A stretch of DNA of 64,000 nt from Owenia fusiformis (Eukaryota > Annelida > Polychaeta > Sabellida > Oweniidae), in contig CAIIXF020000006.1 in NCBI GenBank assembly GCA_903813345.2, forward strand, positions 24,311,936 through 24,375,935. Reading direction: 5' to 3'. Position 1 is the first letter of the stretch. Every line of letters starts with the position of its first letter. Positions 51,008-63,263 of the stretch are shown piece by piece. The position numbers and the translations under genes are program-made. A model generated the notes under the pieces. The model saw only the letters and a list, made by a program, of their open reading frames with translations, was not told the origin of the DNA and did not search any database.

Positions 51008-51074
51008 TCACAAGACTCCGGTATAATGATTGGTGGCAGTAGTCTTGCAAGTAAATTTTTGACTCTTAGGTGAC

Positions 51075-51262
51075 GGTCGATGTACCCTACGTTCGGAATG
51101 TTTTTGCAGTCCTCATTGGACTGTCACATGTTATAGAAAAAGTGCGAAGTAACTTAATTTTTAAAAGCACTGAAGATAAGTTATTTAAGCCTAGTCCTAA
51201 AAATAACATGCGACTGCGGAGGACTAGGATTGCATTCAAATTCCGAACGTGATCGACCTTTA
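51075..51262. mobile_element. Short TIR element
   Basis: CGTTCGGAAT at 51090 and ATTCCGAACG at 51240, with GGTCGAT/ATCGACC just outside. About 190 bp, no coding capacity. Confidence 0.45.
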
Positions 51263-52260
51263 ACAAAGGTAGTTCAAACAGCACTCTCCTGCAAAATCCG
51301 CACATTCCAGTAAAAAGTCGTGTGATTTCAGAATTTTTTTAGAAAACGAATGCTCTTCGACCTAGCTTATTCTTGTTAGTATATTCAGCTAGCGGAATGT
51401 GTCACAGTTCACATCACCTGAGTTTTTTAGGATACTTTATAAGTCTAGATTGTTCGTGAGCCTGCGCATAAATTGAAATTTCAATGGGCAGTTTATGGCA
51501 TCCTTCATTTATTACTCAATTCAAAGAAAGAAGTGAAATACCCTTGGACCAAGGATGGTTAAAGAAGAAACTTGAGGTAAGCTGACGTCAGCCATGGATT
51601 AATAGGGTAGGTAGATATGTGATTCGACTTAATAGATCATAAACAGATACGTTAATTATAACATACACAACATTAGCCCATGATTATAGTAAATTGAGAT
51701 TTTTACGAGAGAGCGATTTTAACCCGGATCGTGCGGATTTTGCAAGAAGGTGCTGTTTGATTACTACCTGTGTCGTTTGAATTCATTTCACATTTATTTT
51801 CTTCGTCAGTCGATGTAACCTAGACTAAAGAAATCAAGAACACAGTGCAGTATCATATGAACAAATACATTTATATGGCAATTGTCAACGCATATAGCAT
51901 TTGCATATCTTGGATTCAGCTTGTTTTTTTGGCTGAGAAAATGTGCGGGATCTTATATTTTGATTCTTTGCCATGTTTGTTATTTTCGAAAAATGAACAT
52001 GGGTAAACTCAGGACAGGACATGTTTATTGCACATAGAACTAGGCCTAATTATCTGAAAATATTATATCTGAAAACCAATTTTTGTCTCGACTAAAACCT
52101 GTCTTAGTGAACACCTCAGATAGTGAAAACCTGTCTCTATTGAACCCCTCAGATAGTGAAAACCTGTCTCTATTGAACACCCTTCCTCTGCACATACTCT
52201 ACTGACTTCGGACCCTCTCTGTAGTGAACACCTACCAAAGACGGAACGATTTTTCTCGGC

Positions 52261-52808
52261 CATGGCGTAGAATAATGGAAATAACGTCACAACGCATGCG
52301 CGTAAATCGACATTTCATGGTCCAAAGATTTCAATGGAGAGCAGTCTTCATCAAAATTTAAAATGTGAATAACTTTTTAGCAATCATTTATTTTCTTAGG
52401 ATTCAACGGATCCTTGTTAGACCCAACGAAGTGTTCATTTTGATATATAAAACAGCAAAATCCATCCACAGATCTTTCGGCCTTTTAATGATTTAATTTT
52501 CGGGATATTTTGCTAAAATCCCCCATTGGGCGCCATTATAAACTTTGAAAAAACCCAAATCCTCATCATTTCATATCATTTGTTAAGTGATCTAAACAAC
52601 TCCAATCGCTTAGGATTCAACGGATTCTAAGAGATCAAAGCTAATACAATATGTTGACGACCACCGTTTCAATATTTGTCGCATAATCTTTCGGCCTTTT
52701 AGGTTATAAATTTGTCAATATTTTGATTTTCGACCATTAATGACGTACTTGGATCCGAGATTCATTGTCCCGGGATTCATGACGCTATTTCCATTATTCT
52801 ACGCCATG
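52261..52808. mobile_element. 548-bp MITE ending next to the wolframin gene
   Basis: CATGGCGTAGAATAATGGAA at the left and its reverse complement at 52789-52808; the inverted match extends to about 32 bp with one or two changes. It shares about 400 bp with 28441-28852. Its right end supplies the ATG at 52806 and abuts the ATG at 52813. Confidence 0.8.
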
Positions 52809-52902
52809 AAAAATGTTCCTTTTGGTAATCGCATTACTATTTGGTCTTGGTCTGTTACTCCTGTATCTGATACTACCATTAACCTTGGATGTTTCAGATA
52901 AT

Positions 52903-55900
52903 ATGGACGCCATGGGTGATGGGCCAGAAGTCCATGATAGGAACATCGATGATATCCTGGCCCGTGCTGCAGATGGTTCGGACGAATCACAGTATAAAGC
53001 GGGCTTGCATTTCGAATCTCTTGCTAAGTCTGGAATCGACAAAGAGGCGAATGCCATCGAAGCAGTTCATTGGTTGATACAGGCCTCTAAACAATGCCAT
53101 GTTGGTGCAACTGAAAAATTGTCAGTGTGTACAGAGTCAGGTTTTGGTGAGATGTGCCTTAGATTTATTGGAGCTAGTCCTTCTTTTTACTAGACACCTT
53201 TCAACTTCTTCAAGCATTTTCAGACGATTCAAAGGAAATGAAAACACATCTCATGAAATGTATTAAATATTCTAGTAGTTAGGAGCTTCAAATGTAGCTT
53301 CAAAATGAGGCTCTCATAGTTGATCAGTTGATCATTTGCGTTGCTGGACATTGCCTTTTCGTAATTTTACCATAGGCTGAGGGCGATAGAAATCATTTTT
53401 AAATAAAGATGGCATGGTAATCGATCCGTGTTTATCTATTTTTCGAAAAAGATAAAACTGGATTCTATTGGTGCTGCCATCTTTATATCGGCCTAGAACC
53501 TATGAATTTTACATACTAGTATTATCTACTTTAAAGGTATAACCAAAGACAACAAGGGGGCTGTCCAATGGTGTGTTGACACGAACAATGTAGAGAAAAA
53601 ACTACGGAGTGCGGCAAGGAATATGTTTCGGTCTATTAATCCTCTTGCGCGGGCGACTGATCAACCACATGGAAATGGCGGAAAATTTGAACCAGCAATT
53701 CTGGAGATCACAGATGAAGAAAAGAAAATCTTAGAAAACTCAGGTTGATACCATATTGACAATTGAGAGTGATGATGATGCACTAAGTTATATATCTTAG
53801 CCTTGCCCAAGTCGGTATTTTCTGTACTTATCTGATCCTGAAAAAGTCTTGGTGAAAAGTGTATTTGTTTTTGACCGTGCATAACAATGAGCTAACGCGT
53901 CAGGGCTGTCGTTGATTGGTCAAATACCGATATGAACATTGGGTCGGTAAAGCACTTGGCTTTCTCTTGGGTACAAGGCGGTCATAATAGAAATCAAGAG
54001 ACCGACTTGGGCAAGGCTATATATATCTGTATTCACGAGTTCTGAAAGCAACTTATCTAGTCTAAACTTGATGCTTGACTGAATATTTTACTTTAACCTT
54101 TTAGGTATAATAGGTGATATTGCCGACCTAACAGAAGACGAGTTTGTCGAGAGGATTAGCGAGGAGTTGGAGAAAATGCGTGCTGGGGAAGCAGACGAGA
54201 CAAAAGTGATGGAGGAGTTTGAAAACTTAGATTTTACAATGAAGGTAAATTAAATTTAGAATTATGATACCCTGCTGCAGAGTCTAGTTAAACTGCTGAA
54301 AACGAAGCTCTCTTTTAAGGAGCGAATGGCTTATGACAATGTTCTCATAAAAATTGATGCACAAAGAATGCATGATTCCCGATAAGTCATTTCTATGATA
54401 TGCGTCATCATCCTTAACCATAAAGAAATGAATTTGAACATATGTTTCAGATAGTAAAGTACCCTGGTCTTTCAAGTAAAGTAGCCATAGATTTCGTAAT
54501 AGAGAATGCATCTGTGACGGATCTCCTGCTTGCTATGGTTCCAGTGGATCAAATCTTCGTGATCGTCTGCTTTATTCTGTACAGCCTCGTTTCCATTGAC
54601 ATGGTGACCTTCACGATTCCATTGTTCGTATTCTACATGTCTCTTGGAGTAATGATCACATCTACTTTGCAAATGTTCAAAGCAAGGAGAAGGACAAGAT
54701 CTTTGACGAATTGGTCTAATGTTTTAACTCGATTCCAAAGTAGCGTGGCTGAGGATACTGAATCAAAATTCCGTTGGAGTTCTATGCGGCCATATTGGAG
54801 CTTCTTCATCGGATTAATGGGATTGGTGATAACGTTTTCTATGACTGATAAAGGCTGGATACCATGCTCCGAACTGAGTATGATATCATTTTTCCTTTCT
54901 GCATGTTGTTTTACAGCATTGAGTGACCACCATGATCATTTCGCCATCGCTGCTATGGTGCTTGAGTTGATATCAAATATATCGTCATTCATTGACAAAG
55001 TTCCCGAGAACCATTGGGCAACTGAGACGCTTGAGATTCTCGTAACATCATGGTATAAGATCGAAGTATATGACGGAACTTACATCGATATCAGCGTCCC
55101 TTCGGTGTCATATATGCTGATAGGTTTGACTTTCCTACGTCTAGCCATGATGAATAATGGGCAAGGTGTGTATAAGCGTCTTATTCCACACTTGGTGTGT
55201 TTTTTCTGGTGGCAGGTTGGGGTAATGCTGTACAGATACGCCACCTGGTTTGGATTCGCTAGAGCTTGTGTAGGATGGTTAACAATACTCCTGCTACTAC
55301 CTTTATTTGGTGCTTTTATATTCTGCTGGGTGATCTACTATTCATGGTATATGCTGACACACAAATTGTTCCTACGTTATGCCACTACATGCGCTCTTGT
55401 TCTCATTCCAACATTGGTGATCATCATTGGCTTGAAACTGTCTTCCATCGATTGGTCCAAAATAACGAAAAGAGCTAAAATGATATTAGGCATATCTTGC
55501 GTGGTTTTATTGGTGTCGGCTCTCTCTGGTGGAACGATATACGCGATGTCTGATGAAGATGTTGATGCTATTAAAGAAATCAAACTTGTGGACTGGGATA
55601 CGTATGATGAACTATGTGGAAAATCTGCTTGGGCTAAAACAAACATTGCCGATGTTAAAATAAAATGTGCACATTTTGTCGGTGCTAAGGTTGCTTTTAA
55701 GGGTCGTATAAACGATGTTGATGTTAACATTGAAAACAGTGTAAAGAAGATTTTGGATTCATTTCCAACGGGACTTGCAGAGTGGTTTAAATGCGCTTAT
55801 GGACAGAGATATAACCCATGTTCCAAGGAAACTGATCCAAATGCTCTAAACTACTGTAGAATTAGAAGTTTGCAACCAAGAGCTTGTCATGTACAAAACC

Positions 55901-56229
55901 AGAACTCATACACGTTTAAGGTCAAAGTTCAAATTCTCGAAGACGATTCTCTCGTCACCCTGATTGCAGGCGATAGTTTTAAGGCATATATGCTGTCAGC
56001 AAAGGTTGGACACGAGATATCATTCCATGCGAAACTCAAGGATAATATAGGTGGTAGAGATCCTATCCTTCAGCTTACACACGTACACTCTGAGAGGTCA
56101 CGTGAGAACGAGAATGACTTTGATCGCGATGACGTCACGGAAGAGGAAACCTCTCTTCTTGATACATTGATTCGGTCTCTTGAATTTATGTCAGATTTCC
56201 TACTTTTTCCCCTTGTCATTCATGAATGA
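52903..56229 (+). CDS. WFS1: Wolframin
   Basis: Exons 52903-53146, 53537-53743, 54105-54244 and 54451-56229 give 789 residues (vertebrate protein 890). Wolframin is an ER membrane protein linked to calcium balance, the unfolded protein response and vesicle cargo. The N-terminal cytosolic part has a Sel1-like repeat (AGLHFESLAKSG...AVHWLIQASKQ) and a helical segment (KKLRSAARNMFRSINPLAR). A long last exon encodes about nine to ten membrane segments, including SFFIGLMGLVITFSM and LVCFFWWQVGVM. A Cys-containing lumenal domain (CHVQNQNSYTFKVKVQI) and a terminal hydrophobic stretch FMSDFLLFPLVIHE follow. A single giant last exon is also typical of vertebrate WFS1. The start is uncertain: an acceptor-like TTTCAG ends at 52897, and an ATG at 52813 would add a hydrophobic leader that looks like translated intron. 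The donor at 53744 (GTTGAT) is weak. Confidence 0.9.
53790..54028. mobile_element. Palindromic element in wolframin intron 2
   Basis: TAGCCTTGCCCAAGTCGGT at the left and ACCGACTTGGGCAAGGCTA at the right. A single arm occurs at 27658. Confidence 0.65.
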
Positions 56230-57312
56230 TAATCAGAATACTATCGGACAACGTTCAATCACTTTAATGCCTGACTATGATATTATGTTATACTTTAAGT
56301 TGATTCTCGTTAGCTTCACTGTGTAATGATACTTTAATTACATATAAACAACTAAATTATTAATGCCAAAGTCTAGGAATATACTGTAGATATAGGATTG
56401 TTATCATCACAGCTGACATGGTTTAATTGGGAATTTCAATTGTACTTATATTTTCAGCGTTTTAGATTTGAATAATTTTGAATTCAGTTTGAATAATTTT
56501 GAATTCCGATAAAAATATTAAAATAAAAGTAATCTAAAGTCGTTTACAGGTACTTTAATACAATAGAATCAAAAAAATTGTGCATGACCTAACACAGATA
56601 AATTTGGTAATAATGGTTTCTAAATATATGTGTTCAGACTCTTAGATAAGATAATTAACGGTAATGATACCAAAATAAAAGTGAAGTACTTTAATGTAAT
56701 AATATAATTATATTTACAATTAACCATAATTTTGTAGTGACTCACTAATAATTTAGTTAATGTATATAATAAACAGAAGTTATGTTACTCATTTGTTTTT
56801 TGTCCTACAAATATGTTTTGTGTTTCTATACTATTACAAATGAAGGTAAACTTACATGTAATTTAATATTCCAATTTTCTAATGCATCAATTCACTTATC
56901 ACTTAACCTGCAAGAATACGTTTAGTCAATTGCAACGATTAATCGATGGAATAACAAACTATATGAAGAGAACACAATTACCATACGAGACGCGGAGATA
57001 CAGTGTAATTTGGGCATTGTTGAACGTTTTAACATGTAAAATGAAAAGATACATGTAGGCAAAAACGTTATCTAGATAGATCTGCTGTTGGAATGAACAG
57101 AACAAATAAAACGATTGCATTGTAAAAAGATGGTTAGACTATACACATGATATAGAGATAGTTATGTCCGATAGAATTTCTGGGTTATACCAGGAGCTTA
57201 GGTCAAAACTAAAAACTGATTAAACCAGGAACAAGTATAAATCCAAGAAATTAAACCAAGATTATATTAAATACATGTCATTACAAATTATCATACGGGA
57301 AGCGGCTAGCAT
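56230..57312. other. Intergenic DNA between wolframin and the receptor gene
   Basis: AT-rich with no gene or repeat that I can support, apart from the poly(A) motifs. Confidence 0.45.
56522..56527 (+). terminator. Poly(A) signal candidate of wolframin
   Basis: AATAAA about 293 bases past the stop; further AATAAA motifs follow near 56673 and 56769. Confidence 0.4.
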
Positions 57313-58443
57313 ATGTCAGACAGAAACATGAAGGGACATGTTATTCATGTCATTGAATTCCACGAAAATGTCAAAAGTTCATTTGCTCCTGACAATGCAA
57401 CTGATCACGGTGGTGAAAACATTAATGCAATGGAAATTGAGGCGAAGAGTGATTGTAAAGATGATGTCGAAGATACTGAACTTCACAACTTTTGTTACAA
57501 CAAAACCATTTTGATGACATTTATGAGGCCGATTATGTTTTCCATGAGGTGCTGTGGATTATTTTACAATTTAAAACATAAACGACAAAAGGATGGAACC
57601 ATCAAAAGAATGTTCTCAAAATGGCAGTTATACTCGCTAATGATTACCATTGTAGTGACCTTGAATTGTATACGATCGGTGTGTTTCTACTTTGGCAAAA
57701 ACGAAATGGACCATCATTTGTTCTTCAAGTTAACAATGACTGTCTGGTGGGCGGAATGTTCTGCAAAATCTCTTAACCATTTTGTCGCTTGTGCGTTCCC
57801 TACAAAAATGCAAACTCTTTTTAAAGGATTTGACACAATCTTGAAGGGAGACACAACTGACGTTTATAAAGCAAAGATAGTGAAGCTTGCCAAAGTAACA
57901 ACTTTCAAACTCTGGGCCTTTTGCTTTATTAATGTCCTTGGAGCTGCTGTGTGCCTGTACGGGCCACATGAACTTCAAGATTTATTTAATCTTGCATTAT
58001 TACCAATACCCATCAATCTTCCAGTAGCCAGTGACATTTTCAAGGTCATTAATCTTATAATTCACTTCATAAACTCCATGGTAGCTATATTTCCTATGGG
58101 ACTGTATGCTATCGTTTGTACGATCCTCTATGAAGAGTTCAAAATCCTTTACAATGACTTCACTAAGGAGATCAAAGACGATGGTGACTTCGATGGCAAT
58201 TTGGAACAAATTCGCATGCGTCATCAACTACTATGTAAGATTGTAGAGAATGCGGACAACGTGTTTTCGTTCTACATCGCTGCAGTTTATGCTACTAACC
58301 TCCCGCTTGCATGCGTAGTGTTGTACAACCTGATCTACCACCAGCTACACATCTACCAGGTTCTTCTTAACTGTTTCTGGGTGTCGGTTGTCGTCACTCA
58401 AACATCTGTTGTGTCTCTTTTGGGTGGTCTGGTCAATAAAATG
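57313..58443 (+). CDS. Gustatory-receptor-like (GRL) 7TM protein, 3' exon not found
   Basis: One 377-codon exon ends at a good donor (ATG|GTAAGT, phase 0). After a hydrophilic N-terminus of about 75 residues come six predicted membrane helices, the last being QVLLNCFWVSVVVTQTSVVS. Between TM4 and TM5 the intracellular loop YEEFKILYNDFTKEI...IRMRHQLLCKIVENADNVFS carries the family pattern of insect Gr and animal GRL proteins (FxxxNxxl, then RxxHxxLCxlv). These proteins have the N-terminus inside and may be ligand-gated channels; the ligand is unknown. The seventh helix must lie in a downstream exon, and I could not find it before the window end. If the intron is retained, the frame adds 21 codons and stops at 58509. 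Confidence 0.75.
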
Positions 58444-58509
58444 GTAAGTTTCAATCTTTCGATCGCGACGGGGAGGGAATGTTATGAACATTGTGTATTT
58501 GCACGTTAG

Positions 58510-59451
58510 AATATAGTTTGGGATGGTTTGGGTCCACCATTCCCTGCGACTCTTACGATGTTTATTTATTTTTTCTTGTCGATTTTTGTATTGCTCTCTA
58601 GGGTTCAACTTTTGGCACTTGTCCCTTATAGTCCCTGCATATTATTTATTTAGCTTGTTTTCTTTTGTCCTTTTTTCACAGCATTTTGGAATTTGATCAT
58701 TTTCTTTCATTTTCTCATCAAACGAGGTTGGTGCTGCAAATAAATATAAACATATTTGGTTTATAGGCGCTTACCTTGTTAATGGTATAGAACTGCAGCT
58801 AGAGAATGGATTTTCAAAATGGTTATCAGTTAAATAACCACTCCATTTATGAGAAAATTACATTTTACTTATTACATTATTAGTATAAGGAGCAACTTCT
58901 ACAACTTAGTTATTTTAGAATAAGGAATTATTAGAGATATTATATTTTGCTTGGATTTGCTACCTCCTTGGAACATCTTGTTATCTCGTTTTGACAATCA
59001 TTTCATGGTATACAATAAAAAACTGGTCCCATAGTGCCTTTTCTGAAGTAACTCTGTATCCGCCAAACAGACACAGATTATTCAAAACCGACCCATTACA
59101 ATTATGTAATTTATCCACTTTTTAATTATAGTAAAATCAGATAATCAGAGAAGAATACACCAGGTTTAGGTTAGTGGCAATTTCGATAATACCTTACATG
59201 CGTGAACAAAGCTGACATTTTCTCCCTATAATGTCTCAATTGAGAATATAAATAATTCGCTAAACAAATATTTTAAAGATGAGAAAATGTCAAAAGTGAC
59301 GCCGATAATTTGATTGGATCGCCTTGTTTTGTATTCACTTGTGCTGTTTTGCCATTTTCTATAGCTGAACACCATCAATTAATTTAGCCGTGTTTATTTC
59401 ATGCGCATTTGAACACATTTTCTATTATTACAATGATATTTCATAGACAAA
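58510..59451. other. Intron or intergenic DNA after the GRL exon
   Basis: No convincing TM7 exon or other gene is visible. Confidence 0.35.
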
Positions 59452-62130
59452 TTACGGAAAGCGAAAGGGGATATACCGCAGAATTTAAAATTCAATGGAG
59501 TTTTAACATGGGAGTGATATCACACACCGCGGCCCAGTCAGATATATTTCTGCGCACTTTATTTATTTAATTCACTTTGCACAACGCGCCCCCTGTAATT
59601 CATTCAGTGCGCAATTAAAAATTGTTTATGAGTGATATCGCACACCGCGGCCCAGTAAGATCGATTTCTGCGCACTTTATTTATTAACACACTCAAAATA
59701 TCGCGCTGAAGCTTGTATATGCTGGCGCGATGTAATTATAGTTTTCTGTTAATAAATGCCCAACAAGAAAGGGTAGCAAAACGAATTCAACTTTTTTCGA
59801 AAGACTGCAGACTTGACCTGCGAAATTGTAATTTTGGATCACAGTGATGCCTCTAGAGAGGATATCTATGAGAATTACAGATTATAGTGCGCAGAATTAT
59901 AAAGTCAAACTGACCTCAAAATGGTAGTACACAGCGTACGCTGCCATCTTTCAATAAAGTAACTACAGACCTTCGTATACAAAATACCAGAATGATTGAT
60001 GTAATACCTGTATACCATTTCTTCTGAAAGAAGGAAAGTTCCTATATGTATTCCATGGCCGTAGCCAGGGGGCCTCACCCCCCCCCCTCCCCCTTGCCAA
60101 ATATTCGTTCAAAATCATGCAGTTTTTCACCATTCCTAGCACTTTTCGCATGATTTTTTTGCCATAACTGTCAAAAAGCTCCCCCCTCTTGGCAAAATCT
60201 CCCCCTTGGTAAAACCACTCCCCCAGGTTAATCCAGGATACGGGTCTGTATTCTTAGATCTCTTAGAGATTGTTCAAGAACATAAGGTAGACATAAGTGC
60301 CACCTGTTAAAAGCTAGGAGATCTTTTCTAAGTTTTAAGTTTTAAGTCATCAATCAGCAGACTGGTAATTGTATCCCCCACCCACTTCAAACTCCATACA
60401 CTAACATACTATTACAATTTTATCTGTGTTTATTTGACTGTAGAAGGTGTACATTCATAGCATTGAATTGCATTTCATTGCATTGTATTGTATTGTATAG
60501 CACATCATTGTATTGTTTTGTACTGCATTTTATTGTATTGCACTGCATTGTATTGTATTCCACTGCATTGTATTCTATTGCATTATATTGTACTGTATTG
60601 CACTGTATTATATTATATTGCACTGCATTGTACTTTATTGCACTGCATTGTATTGTACTGTAGTGTACTACATTGTATTGCGATGCATTGTATTGTATTA
60701 CACTGCATTATAATGTATTGCACTGTACCACATTGTGTTGCACTGCATTGTATTACACTGCATTGTTTTGAATTGCACTGCAATATATTGCACTGCACCA
60801 TATTGTAATGCATTGCATTGCAGTGCACTGCATTGTATTATATTGCACTGTATTGTATTGCACAGTATTGTATTGCATTGTCTTGAATTACACTGCATTT
60901 TATTACACTGCATTGTATTTTATTGCACTGCATTGTATTGTACTGCAGTGTACTGTATTCTATTGCACAGCATTGTTTTGTATTGCACTGTATTGTATTG
61001 CATTGTATTGAATTGCACTGTATTGTATTTTATTGCACTGCATTGCACTACATTGTATTGCACTGTATTGAACTGCGATGTATTGTATTGCACTGCATTG
61101 TATTGCACTGTACCACATTGTATTGCACTGCATTGTATTGAAATGAACTACAATGTATTGCACTGCACGGCATTGTTTTGCACTGTATTGCATTGCACTG
61201 CATTGTATTGCATTATATTGCACTGTATTGTATTGTATTGCATCGTATTGCACTGCATTTTATTGTATTATATTGCACTACATTGTATTGTATCATATTC
61301 CACTGCATTTTTTGCATCATATAACACTGCTTTGTATTGCATCATATTACACTACATTGTATTGCATCATATTGCACTGCATTGTATTGCATCATATTGC
61401 TCTGCATTGTATTGCATCATATTGCACCGCATTGTATTACATCATATTGCACCACATTGTATTGCATCATATTGCACTGCATTGTATAACATCATATTGC
61501 ACTGCATTGTATTGCATCATATTCCGTATTTACAGTTTTATTACATAAAATGTTATTTATAAGATTATAATTTTCAAACATTGAAAATATTTTATACAAT
61601 ATCAATTAAAAGATATGAAATGGCCCAAAATAATATATTTTCAATGGAACCCTTTTTTTGCAAGGGTCACTTCAACATAACGCCACGTGTAATCTGTATG
61701 CATACGCCCTCTTTTAATGAACATTATCTTTTAAACCATATTAGAATCGAATCTGATAAAAGTGCGCATGTCCTGGATGTGCTGCGCGCTAGAATCGGGA
61801 AATCTCAAAGTTCTCCTCGTTAGAGCCATCAATATTATCCAAAATTGTCATTTCGCTGGTTCGCTCCGCAGTCTTTCGAAAAAAAATCAAATTTGTGGTG
61901 CCACGAATTTTTATTCGTTTTTTATTCACAGATAATCATTTTTTCATCGTGCACTGAATGCCGGAATTTCTGCGCACTTTATTTTAATTAACTTTGCACA
62001 ACGCGGCCCCTGTAATTCATTCAGTGCGCGATGAAATCTATCTGACTGGGCCGCGGTGTGTGATATCACTCCCATGTTAAAACTCCATTCGATTTTGAAT
62101 TATGCGCATGTCCCCTATAGCTTTCCGTAA
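59452..62130. mobile_element. 2.7-kb TIR element enclosing a pentamer satellite
   Basis: Ends TTACGGAAAGC and GCTTTCCGTAA, flanked by CAAA on both sides (59448 and 62131). Arms of about 450 bp share GGGAGTGATATCACACACCG, CTGCGCACTTTATTT and TTTTTTCGAAAGACTGC in inverted order. No transposase frame, so it is non-autonomous. The central kilobase is the satellite described next. Confidence 0.8.
60449..61525. repeat. Pentanucleotide satellite (YAYTG)n
   Basis: Over 200 tandem 5-mers, chiefly CATTG, TATTG and CACTG, in irregular order. Towards the 3' end the order settles into a 25-30 bp unit (GCATCATATTGCACTGCATTGTATT). Because 5 and 3 are coprime, any stop-free run repeats every 15 bases, which creates long spurious Cys/Leu/His/Ile/Tyr frames (up to 275 codons) on both strands. 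Confidence 0.9.
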
Positions 62131-63035
62131 CAAATAGCAAATGTGAGTAGAAGAAACCGCAATTAATTTATTGTAAACTGACTTGAAATATTGTCCCACA
62201 TGTACAATTCAATAAATAGAGCAGGCGTATGCTAGTTACCTACTGTGCTGTTAATTTCGATCTTATGAAACGTATAAACAAAAGCAAATGAAGAACATAG
62301 GAAATAAGTTACATATCTGTCAATGCTCATTAATTGGTTATTTGGTTATCGTATGCTACGACCCCCACTTACGTTGTGGTCCTGGATTGGATAAGTTATT
62401 GGGCACATCAAAGGTTTACCGTATACTCCACTGATTGATACACGAATGTTGGAACGATCTCAAAGAGCACATCGATTATCTCCTCAATATGAACTCAACT
62501 GCCAGTGCCTGATCTCGTGTTGAACACACCTTTGTTTTTATTGATGAAACCTACTTTTTATTGAACACACCTATACAACCGAATCGCTTTTTCTATCTTT
62601 TCGAAATGTTCCTTATTACTCAGGTTCAAAGATAGGCTTGGTAATATGGATGTAAATCATCGAAGATGCCGATACCATGGTGTTTATTGACCTCTTGACA
62701 CGTTTTATTGATTTCCTTCTTTTCAAATACTACTATACCGAGTTATTTTGATCACCGAGTTCATTATCAATCATACTTGGAAAATATCAAAGGATGACAT
62801 AACAAATTAGAAATGTCACCGAGCGCTTGTTCATTTAAAGTCTATGTCAATGCATTAATAGGAATGAGCATTTTTGTTAAAATTTGAAAAAATGTTATCC
62901 CAAAGCATCAATATTTTGCAAACGGAATGCCTCTGCCCCATATGCATTTATTTCAACATTTTTTTCTTCAGATGATATAACTTTTAAGCTAGGAAACAAA
63001 ATTCCAATGATAATTTAATCACAAATTCAACGAGC
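62131..63035. other. AT-rich intergenic DNA
   Basis: No gene, RNA or clear repeat that I can support. Confidence 0.4.
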
Positions 63036-63263
63036 TCAATGGTCATCACACAGTAAATATGTTAAATGTACCTTTTGTCGAGTTAAATATAATATGTTTA
63101 AGATTTCATTTTTTCTACCAGCAATTATATTGCCCACATCATCTTGGAAAGTAGTCACGTTTTCAAAATATTTATCACAAGAGTATGGACAAGAATAAGG
63201 AAAGAATAGTGGTTCACGAGGAGAGCCTTGTGGAACGCTAGGGTCGACTTTGAGAACTACCAC
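63036..63263 (-). pseudogene. Non-LTR reverse transcriptase fragment
   Basis: The frame carries SVPQGSPREPLFF, aligned to the family motif VPQGSxLGPLLF, and 27 residues or so later VTTFQDDVGNIIAG. That aligns to the catalytic FADD motif with Ala changed to Gln. Spacing is shorter than normal, and no endonuclease or further RT motifs are in frame, so this is a short 5'-truncated relic. Confidence 0.55.

Noticed and set aside
60735-61562. 275-codon Cys/His-rich open frame
   Set aside because: It is a read-out of the pentamer satellite; comparable open frames occur in other frames and on the other strand.
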